Notes: generated by a model from the sequence alone, not told the origin. DNA of 10,544 bases from an uncultured Spongiibacteraceae bacterium (GCA_937969395.1 CALBVI010000163.1:1-10544), one strand, 5' to 3'. Counted from the first letter of the stretch, positions 1 through 8,193 are shown. A program made the numbers and translations.

Positions 1-586
1 CTTCCGCAACATAGCCTTCATTATCCAACAGCAATGCTTCTTCGCAACCGCTGTCCAATGCTTCTTTTAATGCCAGCATTGAATTGATGTAATGACCGTT
101 TGCCTTAGCTTTACACATCGAAATATTAACGTGATGACGGGTATATGAAGAAGTGCGAACTTTAATACCGTGTTCGCGCGCTTCCGGTGACATATAAGAA
201 GGCCACTCCCATGCCGCAACCATGACATGTGTTTGAAGATTATCAGCGCGTAAGCCCATACCTTCTGAACCGTAAAAAGCCATCGGCCGTAAATACGCTT
301 CCTCTAAATTATTTTCTCGCACTACCGCTTGCTGCGCTTCGTTGATAACTTCTTTGCTGAACGGCATATCCATAGTCAGAATATGCGCGCTGCGAAACAG
401 TCGATCAGTATGCTCTTGCATCTTAAAAATACAGGTGCCGTTATTTTGAGTATGGTAAGCACGCACACCCTCAAAAACGCCCAAGCCATAATGAAAGGTG
501 TGGGTCAGCACATGCACTTTGGCTTCGCGCCAAGGTACCATCTCACCGTCTAACCAAATAACACCATCGCGATCGGCCATGGACAT
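1..586 (-). CDS. ilvE: Branched-chain amino-acid aminotransferase, 3' end outside window
   Basis: This is a PLP-dependent class IV aminotransferase. It interconverts valine, leucine and isoleucine with their 2-keto acids, using glutamate/2-oxoglutarate, in the cytoplasm. The 195 visible codons begin MSMADRDGVIWLDGEMV and contain the family hallmarks VHVLTHTFHYGLGVFEG (about residues 24-40), an AYLRP motif (about 97-101) and SMCKAKANGHYINS. In that last motif K161 aligns with the PLP-binding lysine of E. coli IlvE (AKAGGNY). The reading frame runs off the left edge after GYVAE, so roughly the last third is missing here. The start at 584-586 is supported by a GAGGAG ribosome-binding site at 595-600, eight bases upstream; the ATG two codons later is less well placed. 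It lies 135 bp downstream of glnE on the same strand, an order I also recall from Pseudomonas. The family call is firm. The IlvE rather than D-amino-acid transaminase assignment rests on the overall match. Confidence 0.93.
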   Translation of the reverse strand, partial: MSMADRDGVIWLDGEMVPWREAKVHVLTHTFHYGLGVFEGVRAYHTQNNGTCIFKMQEHTDRLFRSAHILTMDMPFSKEVINEAQQAVVRENNLEEAYLRPMAFYGSEGMGLRADNLQTHVMVAAWEWPSYMSPEAREHGIKVRTSSYTRHHVNISMCKAKANGHYINSMLALKEALDSGCEEALLLDNEGYVAE

Positions 587-642
587 ATAGCGTACTCCTC
601 AAATCACCCTCCGCCGCGGAAGGCTGAATCATTGTTTAATGA

Positions 643-677
643 GCTGACATTCAATCATGAAGATGAATAATGTCAGC
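643..677. repeat. Perfect 9-bp inverted repeat between glnE and ilvE
   Basis: GCTGACATT (643-651) is mirrored exactly by AATGTCAGC (669-677) across a 17-base spacer. It lies in the 135-bp gap between glnE and ilvE. Read along the minus strand no T-tract follows it, so it is not a standard terminator of glnE. On the plus strand a T-rich stretch (683-690) follows, but no gene is transcribed that way. A protein-binding site or an RNA structure in the ilvE leader is possible; its role is unknown. A second, smaller GC-rich hairpin (607-623) sits just before the ilvE ribosome-binding site. Confidence 0.45.
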
Positions 678-721
678 GACTTATTTTTTTGTTTCGTTAT
701 ATAGGCCCAGCCGCTAATCGG

Positions 722-3691
722 CTAAGCCATTAATTGTGACCACTTGCTAATAACCAACTGGCGCTGTGATTCATATTCACTCATCAGCACCTGATTAGGC
801 TGCTGCTGTAAGCTCAAACGATGAACATGACTACGATAGGCCTTATAGGCATCGATTAGCGCCTGCGCCTCAGCTTCAATAAAAAGCCGCTGCTGCTGTA
901 AAGATTGCAGAATTCGGATGTTGTCCGTGTAGACCGCTAATGCAGGGTACTGGTGTGACCAAGCAAGAACAGCGTATTGCACCATAAATTCGATGTCTAC
1001 GATAGCTCCAGTGCCATGTTTAAGGTGAAAAATTGGTGGATCAGCGCTTTCTAGTTCTTTTGGCAATAAATGATCGCGCATCTTTTGCCGCATCTGCACG
1101 ACTTCCTCCTTTAATGCCTCCGCATCTCGTGAAAGACATAATAGATTACAACGCAACCATTCAAATCGCTGCGCCAAATCAACATCACCTGCCACTACTC
1201 TAGCGCGAACAATCGCCTGATGCTCCCAAGTCCATGCTGACTTACGTTGATACTGCTCAAAAGCCGTTAACGTTGTCACCAACATACCTGAATCGCCCGA
1301 GGGCCTAAGGCGCATGTCCACCTCATATAAATCACCCATCGGCGTTTGCGCAGTGAGAATATGAATCATGCGCTGGCCAAGGCGAGTATAAAAAACTGAA
1401 TTTGCCTGCGGCCGCTCACCATCTGTCATGCCATTGGGGTCGGCATCATAGATAAACACCAAATCCAAATCTGAACCGTGCCCCAGCTCAATCCCTCCCA
1501 TCTTGCCGTAACCCGCAACCACAAAGCTCTTATGCTCATCTGTAAACGGCTCACTAGCTTCATCACTGAGAAGGTTTTGCGGCCGTCCATGTCGATTAAT
1601 CATATAGTGCCAGGCAACATCGACAACGTGCTCAAGAATAACTTCCGCTAGCAAGGTTAAATAATCGCTGACCCGCATTATCTCTAATTGATTCGTCACT
1701 TCAGCAGCGGATATTCGCAACTGATGTGCCTGCTTGAAATAACGCAGACCATCCATATGCGCCTCAAGATCATCCCAGGGAATACGCAACATTTGCTGCT
1801 GCAACTCACTCGCCAAATCTTGTTTGTCCGGTACAGTGAACAGCGTACGCGAATCAAGCAGTTCATCGAGCAACACTGGGTGTCTCGCCAATTGTGTCGC
1901 AATCCAAGGGCTGGCGGCACACAGCGTAACTAGGTGCTGCAAGGCGGTGGGGTTTTCAGTCAACAACACCAAGTAGGCTGTTCGGCGCAGTACTGATTCG
2001 ATTAAAGGAAATATCCGCAACACCGTCTCACCAGGGCGTTCAACATTGGCGGCAGTCGCTAACAACAATGGCATAAATTGATCTAAACGTTCACGCCCCA
2101 CCGGCTGCATACGCATCACAACCGACTCAAGTTTTAACCCCTTAAATCGCGCTAAAACATCTTCACCCGCTTCGTAACTTTGCTGCTGCAAAAAGCTCAA
2201 CGCCACTTGTTGATCACCGCTATCTAACCAAACATTTGACCAGTCATCGCTTAATGATTTATCGTCCGCCGGCTCATCGGCATCGGCAATCACCGCCTGA
2301 AAATGTTCAGCAACATTATCGCGATGCAGCGTTAGCGCTAAAGAAAACTCATCCCAACTACAAAATCCCATTGCCATTGCCAGCACTGATTGCGGATAAG
2401 GATCAACCGGCAGCGCCTGCGTTTGCCTATCATCAAACGCCTGCAATGCATGCTCAGTATTACGTAAAAAATAATACGCTTTGGTTAAGTTCTCTACCGC
2501 CTCCACAGACAAATATTTTCTTTCCGCAAGCTCTGATAAAATCGCCAATAAACTGCGCTGTTGCAATGCTACTTCACGGCCGCCGCGAATTAACTGAAAA
2601 CATTGAGCAATAAATTCGACTTCTCGAATGCCTCCTGCACCCAACTTAACATCACCTTGCAAGCCACGCCGCGTAACTTCCTGGCGAATCATTTGTTTCA
2701 TCGAGCGCAAAGAATCAATAACAGAAAAATCAATATAGCGACGAAAAACAAAGGGGCGCAACATCGTCATTAAATTTTCGCACTGCTCAGCATCACCGCA
2801 AACCGCTCGCGCTTTAATCATCGCATAGCGCTCCCAATCTCGCCCCTGATCTTGGTAGTACTCTTCCATTGCATCAAAACTTAAAACTAATGCACCGCTG
2901 TCGCCATAAGGCCGAAGACGCATATCAACCCGAAAGACAAAACCATCGGCTGTCGTTGCATCTAAGCTGGCAATAACACGCTGACCTAAACGGGTAAAAA
3001 ATTGCTGATTATCCAATGTTCTTTTAATCGTTGATTCTTTGGGTGCGACCGTCTCACCTGAATGTGGATAAGCAAAAATCAAATCGATGTCAGATGATAA
3101 ATTTAATTCATGAGCACCAAGCTTACCCATACCCAAAATCACCATCGATTGCTCAACAAGCTCACCGTTAACAGTGGCGCAGGGAACGCCATGCTGTGAA
3201 GCTAACTGATGATGATGGAAATTAGTAGTCTGTTGAATTGAAACATCTGCCAGCGCTGAAACATCCGCCGTAGTTTCTTGCATATCTGCTAAACGATTTA
3301 AATCGCGCCAAATAATGCGAAACATTTCTCTTTGCCGACAATAACGCAGCTGTTGATCGAACGCCTTAACATCGTCAATATCAAACAAAGCAGAAGAAAC
3401 TATTTTTTCTATCTCGCTATTAGCATATGTTTTTTGTAGGCAGCCCTCATCAATTAAGGTTTTAAATAAATCTGGCTTTTGCATACAAAGATTAAACGCA
3501 TAGCGACTACCTACCCAAGTACGGATAAGCGCCACACGAAAAGCACCATCCTCACACTGCGCCAAAAACCAATTTTCGTATTCAGCATGTTTCTCTAAAA
3601 AATTAATTTTCAGCTGTTCAAACTCTGACAACAAAGAAGAAGGCATCTTATCTAATGACAAAGGGGAAAATAACTCAGTAATAAATGACAT
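722..3691 (-). CDS. glnE: Bifunctional glutamine-synthetase adenylyltransferase / adenylyl-removing enzyme
   Basis: This cytoplasmic enzyme adenylylates glutamine synthetase under nitrogen sufficiency and removes the AMP by phosphorolysis when nitrogen is short. In the family it is controlled by PII and glutamine. The 989-residue protein has the expected duplicated nucleotidyltransferase layout and is slightly longer than E. coli GlnE (about 946). The N-terminal adenylyl-removase half carries GMGKLGAHELNLSSDIDLIF (187-206, metal ligands D201 and D203), VDMRLRPYGDSG (255-266) and GAGGIREVEF (351-360). The C-terminal adenylyltransferase half carries GYGKMGGIELGHGSDLDLVF (727-746, D741 and D743), VDMRLRPSGDSG (791-802) and DIEFMVQY (899-906). 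Both catalytic DxD pairs are intact, so both activities should be present. In the second half the motif before DIEF reads GTGAIV, where GGI is usual, a mild deviation. The start at 3689-3691 has only a weak upstream TGAGG. lepB lies 90 bp upstream and ilvE 135 bp downstream. Confidence 0.98.
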   Translation of the reverse strand: MSFITELFSPLSLDKMPSSLLSEFEQLKINFLEKHAEYENWFLAQCEDGAFRVALIRTWVGSRYAFNLCMQKPDLFKTLIDEGCLQKTYANSEIEKIVSSALFDIDDVKAFDQQLRYCRQREMFRIIWRDLNRLADMQETTADVSALADVSIQQTTNFHHHQLASQHGVPCATVNGELVEQSMVILGMGKLGAHELNLSSDIDLIFAYPHSGETVAPKESTIKRTLDNQQFFTRLGQRVIASLDATTADGFVFRVDMRLRPYGDSGALVLSFDAMEEYYQDQGRDWERYAMIKARAVCGDAEQCENLMTMLRPFVFRRYIDFSVIDSLRSMKQMIRQEVTRRGLQGDVKLGAGGIREVEFIAQCFQLIRGGREVALQQRSLLAILSELAERKYLSVEAVENLTKAYYFLRNTEHALQAFDDRQTQALPVDPYPQSVLAMAMGFCSWDEFSLALTLHRDNVAEHFQAVIADADEPADDKSLSDDWSNVWLDSGDQQVALSFLQQQSYEAGEDVLARFKGLKLESVVMRMQPVGRERLDQFMPLLLATAANVERPGETVLRIFPLIESVLRRTAYLVLLTENPTALQHLVTLCAASPWIATQLARHPVLLDELLDSRTLFTVPDKQDLASELQQQMLRIPWDDLEAHMDGLRYFKQAHQLRISAAEVTNQLEIMRVSDYLTLLAEVILEHVVDVAWHYMINRHGRPQNLLSDEASEPFTDEHKSFVVAGYGKMGGIELGHGSDLDLVFIYDADPNGMTDGERPQANSVFYTRLGQRMIHILTAQTPMGDLYEVDMRLRPSGDSGMLVTTLTAFEQYQRKSAWTWEHQAIVRARVVAGDVDLAQRFEWLRCNLLCLSRDAEALKEEVVQMRQKMRDHLLPKELESADPPIFHLKHGTGAIVDIEFMVQYAVLAWSHQYPALAVYTDNIRILQSLQQQRLFIEAEAQALIDAYKAYRSHVHRLSLQQQPNQVLMSEYESQRQLVISKWSQLMA

Positions 3692-3781
3692 AGCAGCTAT
3701 TCAGCCTCAATAGTAAGGGGATAATGCTTCAACTAAAAAACTTAAAGCAATGTATAAAGAATAGAGAGATAGATATTGGGA

Positions 3782-4459
3782 CTAAAGCGTTTTAAAAAAC
3801 CGATCTGAACGCGGCATATAATAATTATTATAATCTAATGAAACAACAACGTGTTTAGCTCGGCCAACAATTTCATCACGGGGGACAAAACCAATAACAC
3901 GCGAATCAGAACTGTTATCACGATTATCGCCTAGAGCCAGATAATAGTCGCTAGGAACAATAACAGCATCGAAGTTTGCTAACTCGCCAGGCTCGCGTTG
4001 AATTCTTATTTGATGCTCTACGCCTAATAAATCTTCAGTGATCTCAATGTCAGTTATATTAATGTCAGTTATATTAATATCGTCAGCAGACATACTATCT
4101 ATATAGGAAAGCGGCTTTCCGTTAATGATCAAACTGTTATCTGACATTGCAACCACATCACCAGGAACACCAACAACCCGCTTAACCAAACGAAGATCAG
4201 CAGCTGCCGAATCAAAGATAATAATATCACCACGTTGAGGGTCAGCACGCTTAACAAGAGAAACATGCGTAAAGGGAACCCGTAAATCATAGGCCATACG
4301 ATTCACAAAAATTCGGTCACCCTCAACAATTGTCGGCAGCATAGAACCCGTAGGAACTTCATTCCAATCAGCGATGGCACTTCTAAAGACAAACATTAAT
4401 GCTAAAAACAATACAAAAGATTTATTACTTTTCCATAAGCTAATTATTCTATCTTTCAT
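3782..4459 (-). CDS. lepB: Signal peptidase I, short single-anchor form
   Basis: This inner-membrane serine protease cleaves signal peptides from exported proteins on the periplasmic side. The protein is 225 residues, much shorter than E. coli LepB (about 324), and appears to have one N-terminal membrane anchor (about residues 14-30). Box B is EVPTGSMLPT with nucleophile S39. The RLVKRVVGVPGD segment supplies the general base K93. Box D is GDNRDNSSDSR (177-187), and box E (VIGFVPRDEIVGRA) follows. The Ser/Lys dyad is therefore complete. A variable stretch at about 129-141 contains an in-frame 15-bp tandem duplication. The start is supported by AAAGGGA eight to ten bases upstream. The gene sits 92 bp after an orphan secretion ATPase gene and 90 bp before glnE, not in the common lepA-lepB-rnc cluster, so it may be a second, specialised copy. 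The gene symbol names the family; whether it is the essential copy cannot be told from here. Confidence 0.95.
   Translation of the reverse strand: MKDRIISLWKSNKSFVLFLALMFVFRSAIADWNEVPTGSMLPTIVEGDRIFVNRMAYDLRVPFTHVSLVKRADPQRGDIIIFDSAAADLRLVKRVVGVPGDVVAMSDNSLIINGKPLSYIDSMSADDINITDINITDIEITEDLLGVEHQIRIQREPGELANFDAVIVPSDYYLALGDNRDNSSDSRVIGFVPRDEIVGRAKHVVVSLDYNNYYMPRSDRFFKTL
4046..4078. repeat. 15-bp tandem duplication inside lepB
   Basis: The unit AATGTCAGTTATATT occurs at 4046-4060 and again, exactly, at 4061-4075, followed by the first three bases of a third copy. Because the unit is 15 bp the lepB frame is kept and the protein gains a repeated INITD peptide (about residues 128-137), followed by the similar IEITED. 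The repeat lies between the general-base lysine region and box D, where signal peptidases vary in length. It is probably a replication-slippage product. Confidence 0.85.
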
Positions 4460-4551
4460 TTTTATATCCCTTTTATCTTTCCAAAAAATAAATCATTTTT
4501 TCAATGAAGTCTTAATCTACTATTAACTTGCTCTCAAGCTACAATAAAAAA

Positions 4552-6345
4552 TCATTTAGGTGCAGGTGCTACCCGCATCACTTCCGCAATGGTGGTATCG
4601 CCACTCGCAATTTTTTGCGCACCCGACAAACGTAAGGTTCTCATCCCCTCCTTCATCGCCTGCCTTCTTATGCCATCGATATTGGTTTGCTCATCCATTT
4701 GCTGTTGCACCGCCTCACTCATTGTTAAAATTTCATAAATCCCTTGTCGACCCATATAGCCGGTGTCTCGACACTCCAAGCAGCCTACGGGCTCATAAAT
4801 ATTATTTGGCAGACTCACTTTCCATGGTGCGGTCAATTCACGCCAGTCAACTTCGTTAATGACACCTTCTTTTTTACAGTGCGTGCATAAGGTTCTCACC
4901 AAACGCTGCGCCATGACACCTAAAATAGTTGCCTTCAATAAATAAGCGGGGATACCTAGCTCTAACATTCTTACAATGGCACTAGGTGCATCATTAGTAT
5001 GCAGCGTTGATAATACTAGATGCCCGGTAAGTGCTGCTTGAATAGCCATTTCTGCCGTTTCAATATCACGGATTTCGCCAATCATAATAATATCTGGATC
5101 TTGTCGCATTAACGAACGAATACCGCTGGCAAAATCTAAATCAATATTGTGCTGAACCTGCATTTGATTAAAACTATTTTCAATCATTTCAATCGGGTCT
5201 TCGATGGTACAAACATTGACCTCAGACGTGGCCAATTGTTTTAAGGTAGAATAAAGCGTGGTCGTTTTTCCCGAGCCGGTAGGCCCTGTCACTAAAATAA
5301 TACCGTTAGGGCGCTCGGTCATATCATGCCAACGTTTATAATCTTCATTAACTAGACCTAGCTGATCAAAACTACGCAGCAAAACATCGGGATCAAAAAT
5401 ACGCATAACCAATTTTTCACCGAACGCCGTCGGCAACGTTGATAAACGCAATTCAATTTCATTACCGTCAGGGCTTTTTGTTTTTAAGCGTCCATCCTGT
5501 GGCTTTCTTTTTTCGGCGACATTTAAACGTCCAAGAATTTTTAAGCGGCTAATTACTGCGGTGCCGACTTGGCCCGGCAATTCATTAACGTTATACAGCA
5601 CACCATCAATACGAAAACGCACATGCGCAATTTCTCGACGCGGTTCAATATGAATATCACTAGCGCGCTGGTCAAATGCATATTGCAGCAACCAATCAAC
5701 AATATTGACGATATGTTGATCATTGGCATCGGGGTCTTTCACATCACCCAATTCAAGCAATTGCTCAAAGTTAGTAACACCATCAAAATTACTACCACCC
5801 GCACCTGATGCGCCACGCACTGATTTCGACAAGCTATAGAATTCTACGGTGTAACGTTTTAGGTCAACGGGATCAATTAATACCCGTTTTATTTCGCGCC
5901 GCAGCACATGCTCAAGATTGGATTGCCAATGATTTTTAAAGGGTTCGCAGCTGGCAATAGTGACCGTATCAACATTCACATCAACCGCCAAAATGCCATG
6001 GCGCTGAGCAAACTCAAAAGACATCACCTCAGTAATGGAAGGTACATTAATTTTTAAAGGATCAAGATTAAAAACTGGCTGACCACAGCGACGACTTAAC
6101 CAATCTAATAAAGTCGCTGCGTTAAGAATAAGATTGGGACGGCTGACATCCGACAAACCCTTTGAGGCAAGATAAATAAGGGGATGCTGAGTTAGCTGGT
6201 CTTTATTGCGCGGGCTGACCATCACCTCTCGATGAGTCCCCGCCGAAATCAAACCATCCGCCAGCAAATCATCTAATAACATCCGCAAATCAAGGGCTCT
6301 ATCAGACCCTGTTACAGCACTCTTTGTCATACCATCAACTTGCAT
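4552..6345 (-). CDS. Orphan GspE/PulE/PilB-family secretion ATPase
   Basis: This is a hexameric cytoplasmic ATPase of the type II secretion/type IV pilus assembly class. Such enzymes power pseudopilus or pilus extension through an inner-membrane platform protein. The 597 residues show an N-terminal MshEN/T2SSE_N-like region (about 20-170). The CTE ATPase domain has SDIHIEP (229-235), Walker A GPTGSGKTT (354-362), the Asp box CTIEDPIE (379-386), Walker B DPDIIMIGEIRD (416-427) and the His box LTGHLVLSTLHTND (439-452). A four-cysteine zinc site follows (CTHC 487-490 and CLEC 522-525), typical of GspE/PilB and absent from PilT. All catalytic motifs are intact. No platform gene (gspF/pilC), pilin or prepilin peptidase gene lies in the window, so GspE, PilB and MshE roles cannot be separated. 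Two ATGs are possible (residues 1 and 6), and neither has a strong ribosome-binding site. lepB follows after 92 bp. Confidence 0.93.
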   Translation of the reverse strand: MQVDGMTKSAVTGSDRALDLRMLLDDLLADGLISAGTHREVMVSPRNKDQLTQHPLIYLASKGLSDVSRPNLILNAATLLDWLSRRCGQPVFNLDPLKINVPSITEVMSFEFAQRHGILAVDVNVDTVTIASCEPFKNHWQSNLEHVLRREIKRVLIDPVDLKRYTVEFYSLSKSVRGASGAGGSNFDGVTNFEQLLELGDVKDPDANDQHIVNIVDWLLQYAFDQRASDIHIEPRREIAHVRFRIDGVLYNVNELPGQVGTAVISRLKILGRLNVAEKRKPQDGRLKTKSPDGNEIELRLSTLPTAFGEKLVMRIFDPDVLLRSFDQLGLVNEDYKRWHDMTERPNGIILVTGPTGSGKTTTLYSTLKQLATSEVNVCTIEDPIEMIENSFNQMQVQHNIDLDFASGIRSLMRQDPDIIMIGEIRDIETAEMAIQAALTGHLVLSTLHTNDAPSAIVRMLELGIPAYLLKATILGVMAQRLVRTLCTHCKKEGVINEVDWRELTAPWKVSLPNNIYEPVGCLECRDTGYMGRQGIYEILTMSEAVQQQMDEQTNIDGIRRQAMKEGMRTLRLSGAQKIASGDTTIAEVMRVAPAPK

Positions 6346-6385
6346 ATCTTTTACGGACCTTAGTTGCTTCTCTATATGATTATCT

Positions 6386-6414
6386 ATTATGGCTCAGTTT
6401 TAAATTTACGTCAG
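6386..6414 (-). promoter_or_regulatory. Predicted sigma-70-type promoter for the secretion ATPase gene
   Basis: On the minus strand a -35 like CTGACG (6409-6414; 4 of 6 match to TTGACA) is followed after exactly 17 bases by CATAAT (6386-6391; 5 of 6 match to TATAAT). This would place transcription start near 6379, giving a leader of about 35 bases before the ATG at 6345. It is the best promoter-like element seen upstream of the four-gene minus-strand run. The assignment is by eye only. Confidence 0.45.
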
Positions 6415-6459
6415 ATTGTTCGTGATTATGTTTAATCAATATTAGTTGGAATTCTGACG
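6409..6459. repeat. Nested inverted repeats overlapping the predicted -35 element
   Basis: CGTCAGA (6409-6415) is mirrored by TCTGACG (6453-6459). Within the 37-base spacer is a second inverted pair, GATTA (6424-6428) and TAATC (6433-6437). The left outer arm covers the predicted -35 of the ATPase promoter. This arrangement could bind a regulator or form a long hairpin. No known operator family is recognised. Confidence 0.35.
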
Positions 6460-6900
6460 CTGGAAATTCACTGCTTTGGCTACCTACTCACTAAATAGTT
6501 CAACGCCTAATACCTAGACCCTGCCCGTAGCTGTAAACAGTGATTATGAATATTTTCCAGCTCATCTTAATGTAGATGAATGCCCCAGATACAGGACCCA
6601 CATCATTGAAATGAAAAAATGATAACAAACTATGCCTCGTAGCCTTTGGGCCTACAATCTAATAGAGGTGGTAGAAACAGCCTCAAAACGAGATACAAAA
6701 CCATTACTAATTTCGTTGTACGTTTATTTTGTTTCTAATTTTCAAAAAATCACATGCAATAAGTTTCATTATGTTTTAATCTTGAGTCATACAAGCTCAC
6801 TAAATATCCAAAAGATCTCGATTTTGGCATAGCTTCAATCTAGCTGCATCAATCTCAAAATTACTTTCGATGTTTAAAAACTACTATTTGGGAGACCCCA

Positions 6901-8193
6901 ATGACTTCAAAAAACAATGCCTTAACGTTAATAGCATGGTGCTTGATCCTTTTATTGCAAAACACCACAGCAACAGCCGCCACAGAAACCGCCTCACCCG
7001 AAAAGATAACTCACTTTGAGCAACTCAATCTCAACAATGGCTTGGCCAACACGCCACCCATGGGCTGGAGCAGCTGGAACAATTTTGGTGTCGAGATTGA
7101 CGAGCAACTACTTATTGAAACCATTGATACCATGGTTGCCAATGGTATGCGCGATGCAGGCTATATTTACGTCAATCTTGACGACGGCTGGCAGCGCTAC
7201 AAAGGCAGCCGTGAAGACAAGCCATTAGAATACGACCCTGAAAAATTTCCTCGCGGTATTAAATATGTCGCCGATTACGCGCATTCACAGGGTATGAAAC
7301 TGGGGATCTACTCTGGCCCAGGCGTCGATACCTGCGCTGGCTATACCGGTAGCCAAGGACACGAGGCCGAGGATGCAGCAATGTTTGCATCTTGGGGTAT
7401 TGATCATCTGAAATATGACGCCTGCTGCTCTCATGAAAAAGAACCCGCCAACGTTGTTCGCGACGCCTTTCTCAGCATGTCCACAGCCTTACTTGATCAA
7501 CAGCAAGACATCGTTTTACATGCCTGTCATTGCGGCTGGACCAATATATGGGAATGGGGTGCCGATATTGGCGCTAACCACTGGCGTATCGGCCAAGACA
7601 TTTCCGATGACTTTGATTACCCAGACAATCGCGAAGATTACTACCACGATGTCTTGGATATGATTGACCGTGGCGTTGAACTGACACCTTATACCAAACC
7701 AGGGCAATGGAATGACTTCGATATGTTAATCGTTGGTTTGAATGGTGTCAGCAAAGAGCTGGTAGGCGCAGGCGCATCCAATATTGAATACAGAACCCAT
7801 TTCTCGATGTGGTCAATTTTATCTTCACCTCTATTAACCGGCAGCGATGTCCGCAAATTAGATGACTACACATTAGAAACACTGACCAACCATGAAGTCA
7901 TCGCCCTCAACCAAGATGCCCTTGGACTCCAAGCCAAGAAAGTTAAAGATGAGGGTGATTTAGAAATTTACGCCAAACCCTTAAGCGACGGCAGCTGGGC
8001 TGTAGCCTTACTTAATCGTGGTAGCACTACCGCAGTAATGAGCCTCGACTGGCAACAGGACCTGGGCTTAAAATGGGATTCAGTCACCATAAGAGATCTT
8101 TGGCAGCATCAAGATGTTGAGAATGATGGCGTATCTTACGATGTTGAAGTGATAGGTCACGAAGCCAAAGTACTACGTATTATCAAGAACTGA
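6901..8193 (+). CDS. Secreted GH27 α-galactosidase
   Basis: This glycoside hydrolase family 27 enzyme releases terminal α-linked galactose (melibiose, raffinose-type sugars, galactomannan side chains) by a retaining mechanism. The 430 residues start with a Sec signal peptide (K4, hydrophobic 7-20, probable cleavage after TATA or TATAA near 26-27), so it acts in the periplasm or outside. The (β/α)8 domain begins with NTPPMGWSSWNNFG (about 50-63). Substrate-binding D94-D95 lie in VNLDDGWQ. The nucleophile is D173 in HLKYDAC, and the acid/base D233 in HWRIGQDISDD matches D231 of human GLA. C145 and C175 match a disulfide of the human enzyme. A C-terminal β-domain of about 90 residues follows. 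The retained D95 argues against the β-L-arabinopyranosidase subgroup. GGGAG (6890-6894) is a good ribosome-binding site. No transporter or sugar regulator gene lies nearby, and a strong terminator ends the unit, so it looks monocistronic. Confidence 0.94.
   Translation: MTSKNNALTLIAWCLILLLQNTTATAATETASPEKITHFEQLNLNNGLANTPPMGWSSWNNFGVEIDEQLLIETIDTMVANGMRDAGYIYVNLDDGWQRYKGSREDKPLEYDPEKFPRGIKYVADYAHSQGMKLGIYSGPGVDTCAGYTGSQGHEAEDAAMFASWGIDHLKYDACCSHEKEPANVVRDAFLSMSTALLDQQQDIVLHACHCGWTNIWEWGADIGANHWRIGQDISDDFDYPDNREDYYHDVLDMIDRGVELTPYTKPGQWNDFDMLIVGLNGVSKELVGAGASNIEYRTHFSMWSILSSPLLTGSDVRKLDDYTLETLTNHEVIALNQDALGLQAKKVKDEGDLEIYAKPLSDGSWAVALLNRGSTTAVMSLDWQQDLGLKWDSVTIRDLWQHQDVENDGVSYDVEVIGHEAKVLRIIKN

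Larger units (their letters stand above)
6346..6900. other. 555-bp divergent intergenic region, no convincing gene
   Basis: This gap separates the minus-strand ATPase gene from the plus-strand GH27 gene and should hold both promoters. Besides the promoter and nested repeats at its left end it contains a hyphenated palindrome (TCATCT/AGATGA, 6562-6579), a pair ATCATT/AATGAT (6602-6623), and an 11-base direct repeat CTCACTAAATA at 6487-6497 and 6796-6806. A 66-codon plus-strand frame at 6632-6832 has no recognisable protein features and no good ribosome-binding site. No convincing -10/-35 pair for the GH27 gene was found. The TACTAT at 6882-6887 is too close to the start codon to serve. Confidence 0.6.

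Noticed and set aside
2236..2613. 125-codon plus-strand frame opposite glnE
   Set aside because: It is antisense to a strongly conserved glnE; the frame is a by-product of glnE codon use and its product shows no domain.
3715..3760. TTGCTT with CATTAT 18 bases downstream (minus strand) as a glnE promoter
   Set aside because: The match to consensus is poor and the same bases form a weak hairpin; co-transcription from upstream is an equally good explanation.
6632..6832. 66-codon plus-strand frame in the divergent intergenic region
   Set aside because: It has no ribosome-binding site and no recognisable domain or convincing membrane segment; it is consistent with a chance frame in A+T-rich DNA.
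6882..6887. TACTAT as a -10 box for the α-galactosidase gene
   Set aside because: It is only 13 bases before the ATG, so transcription would start inside the ribosome-binding site, and no -35 sits at the right distance.
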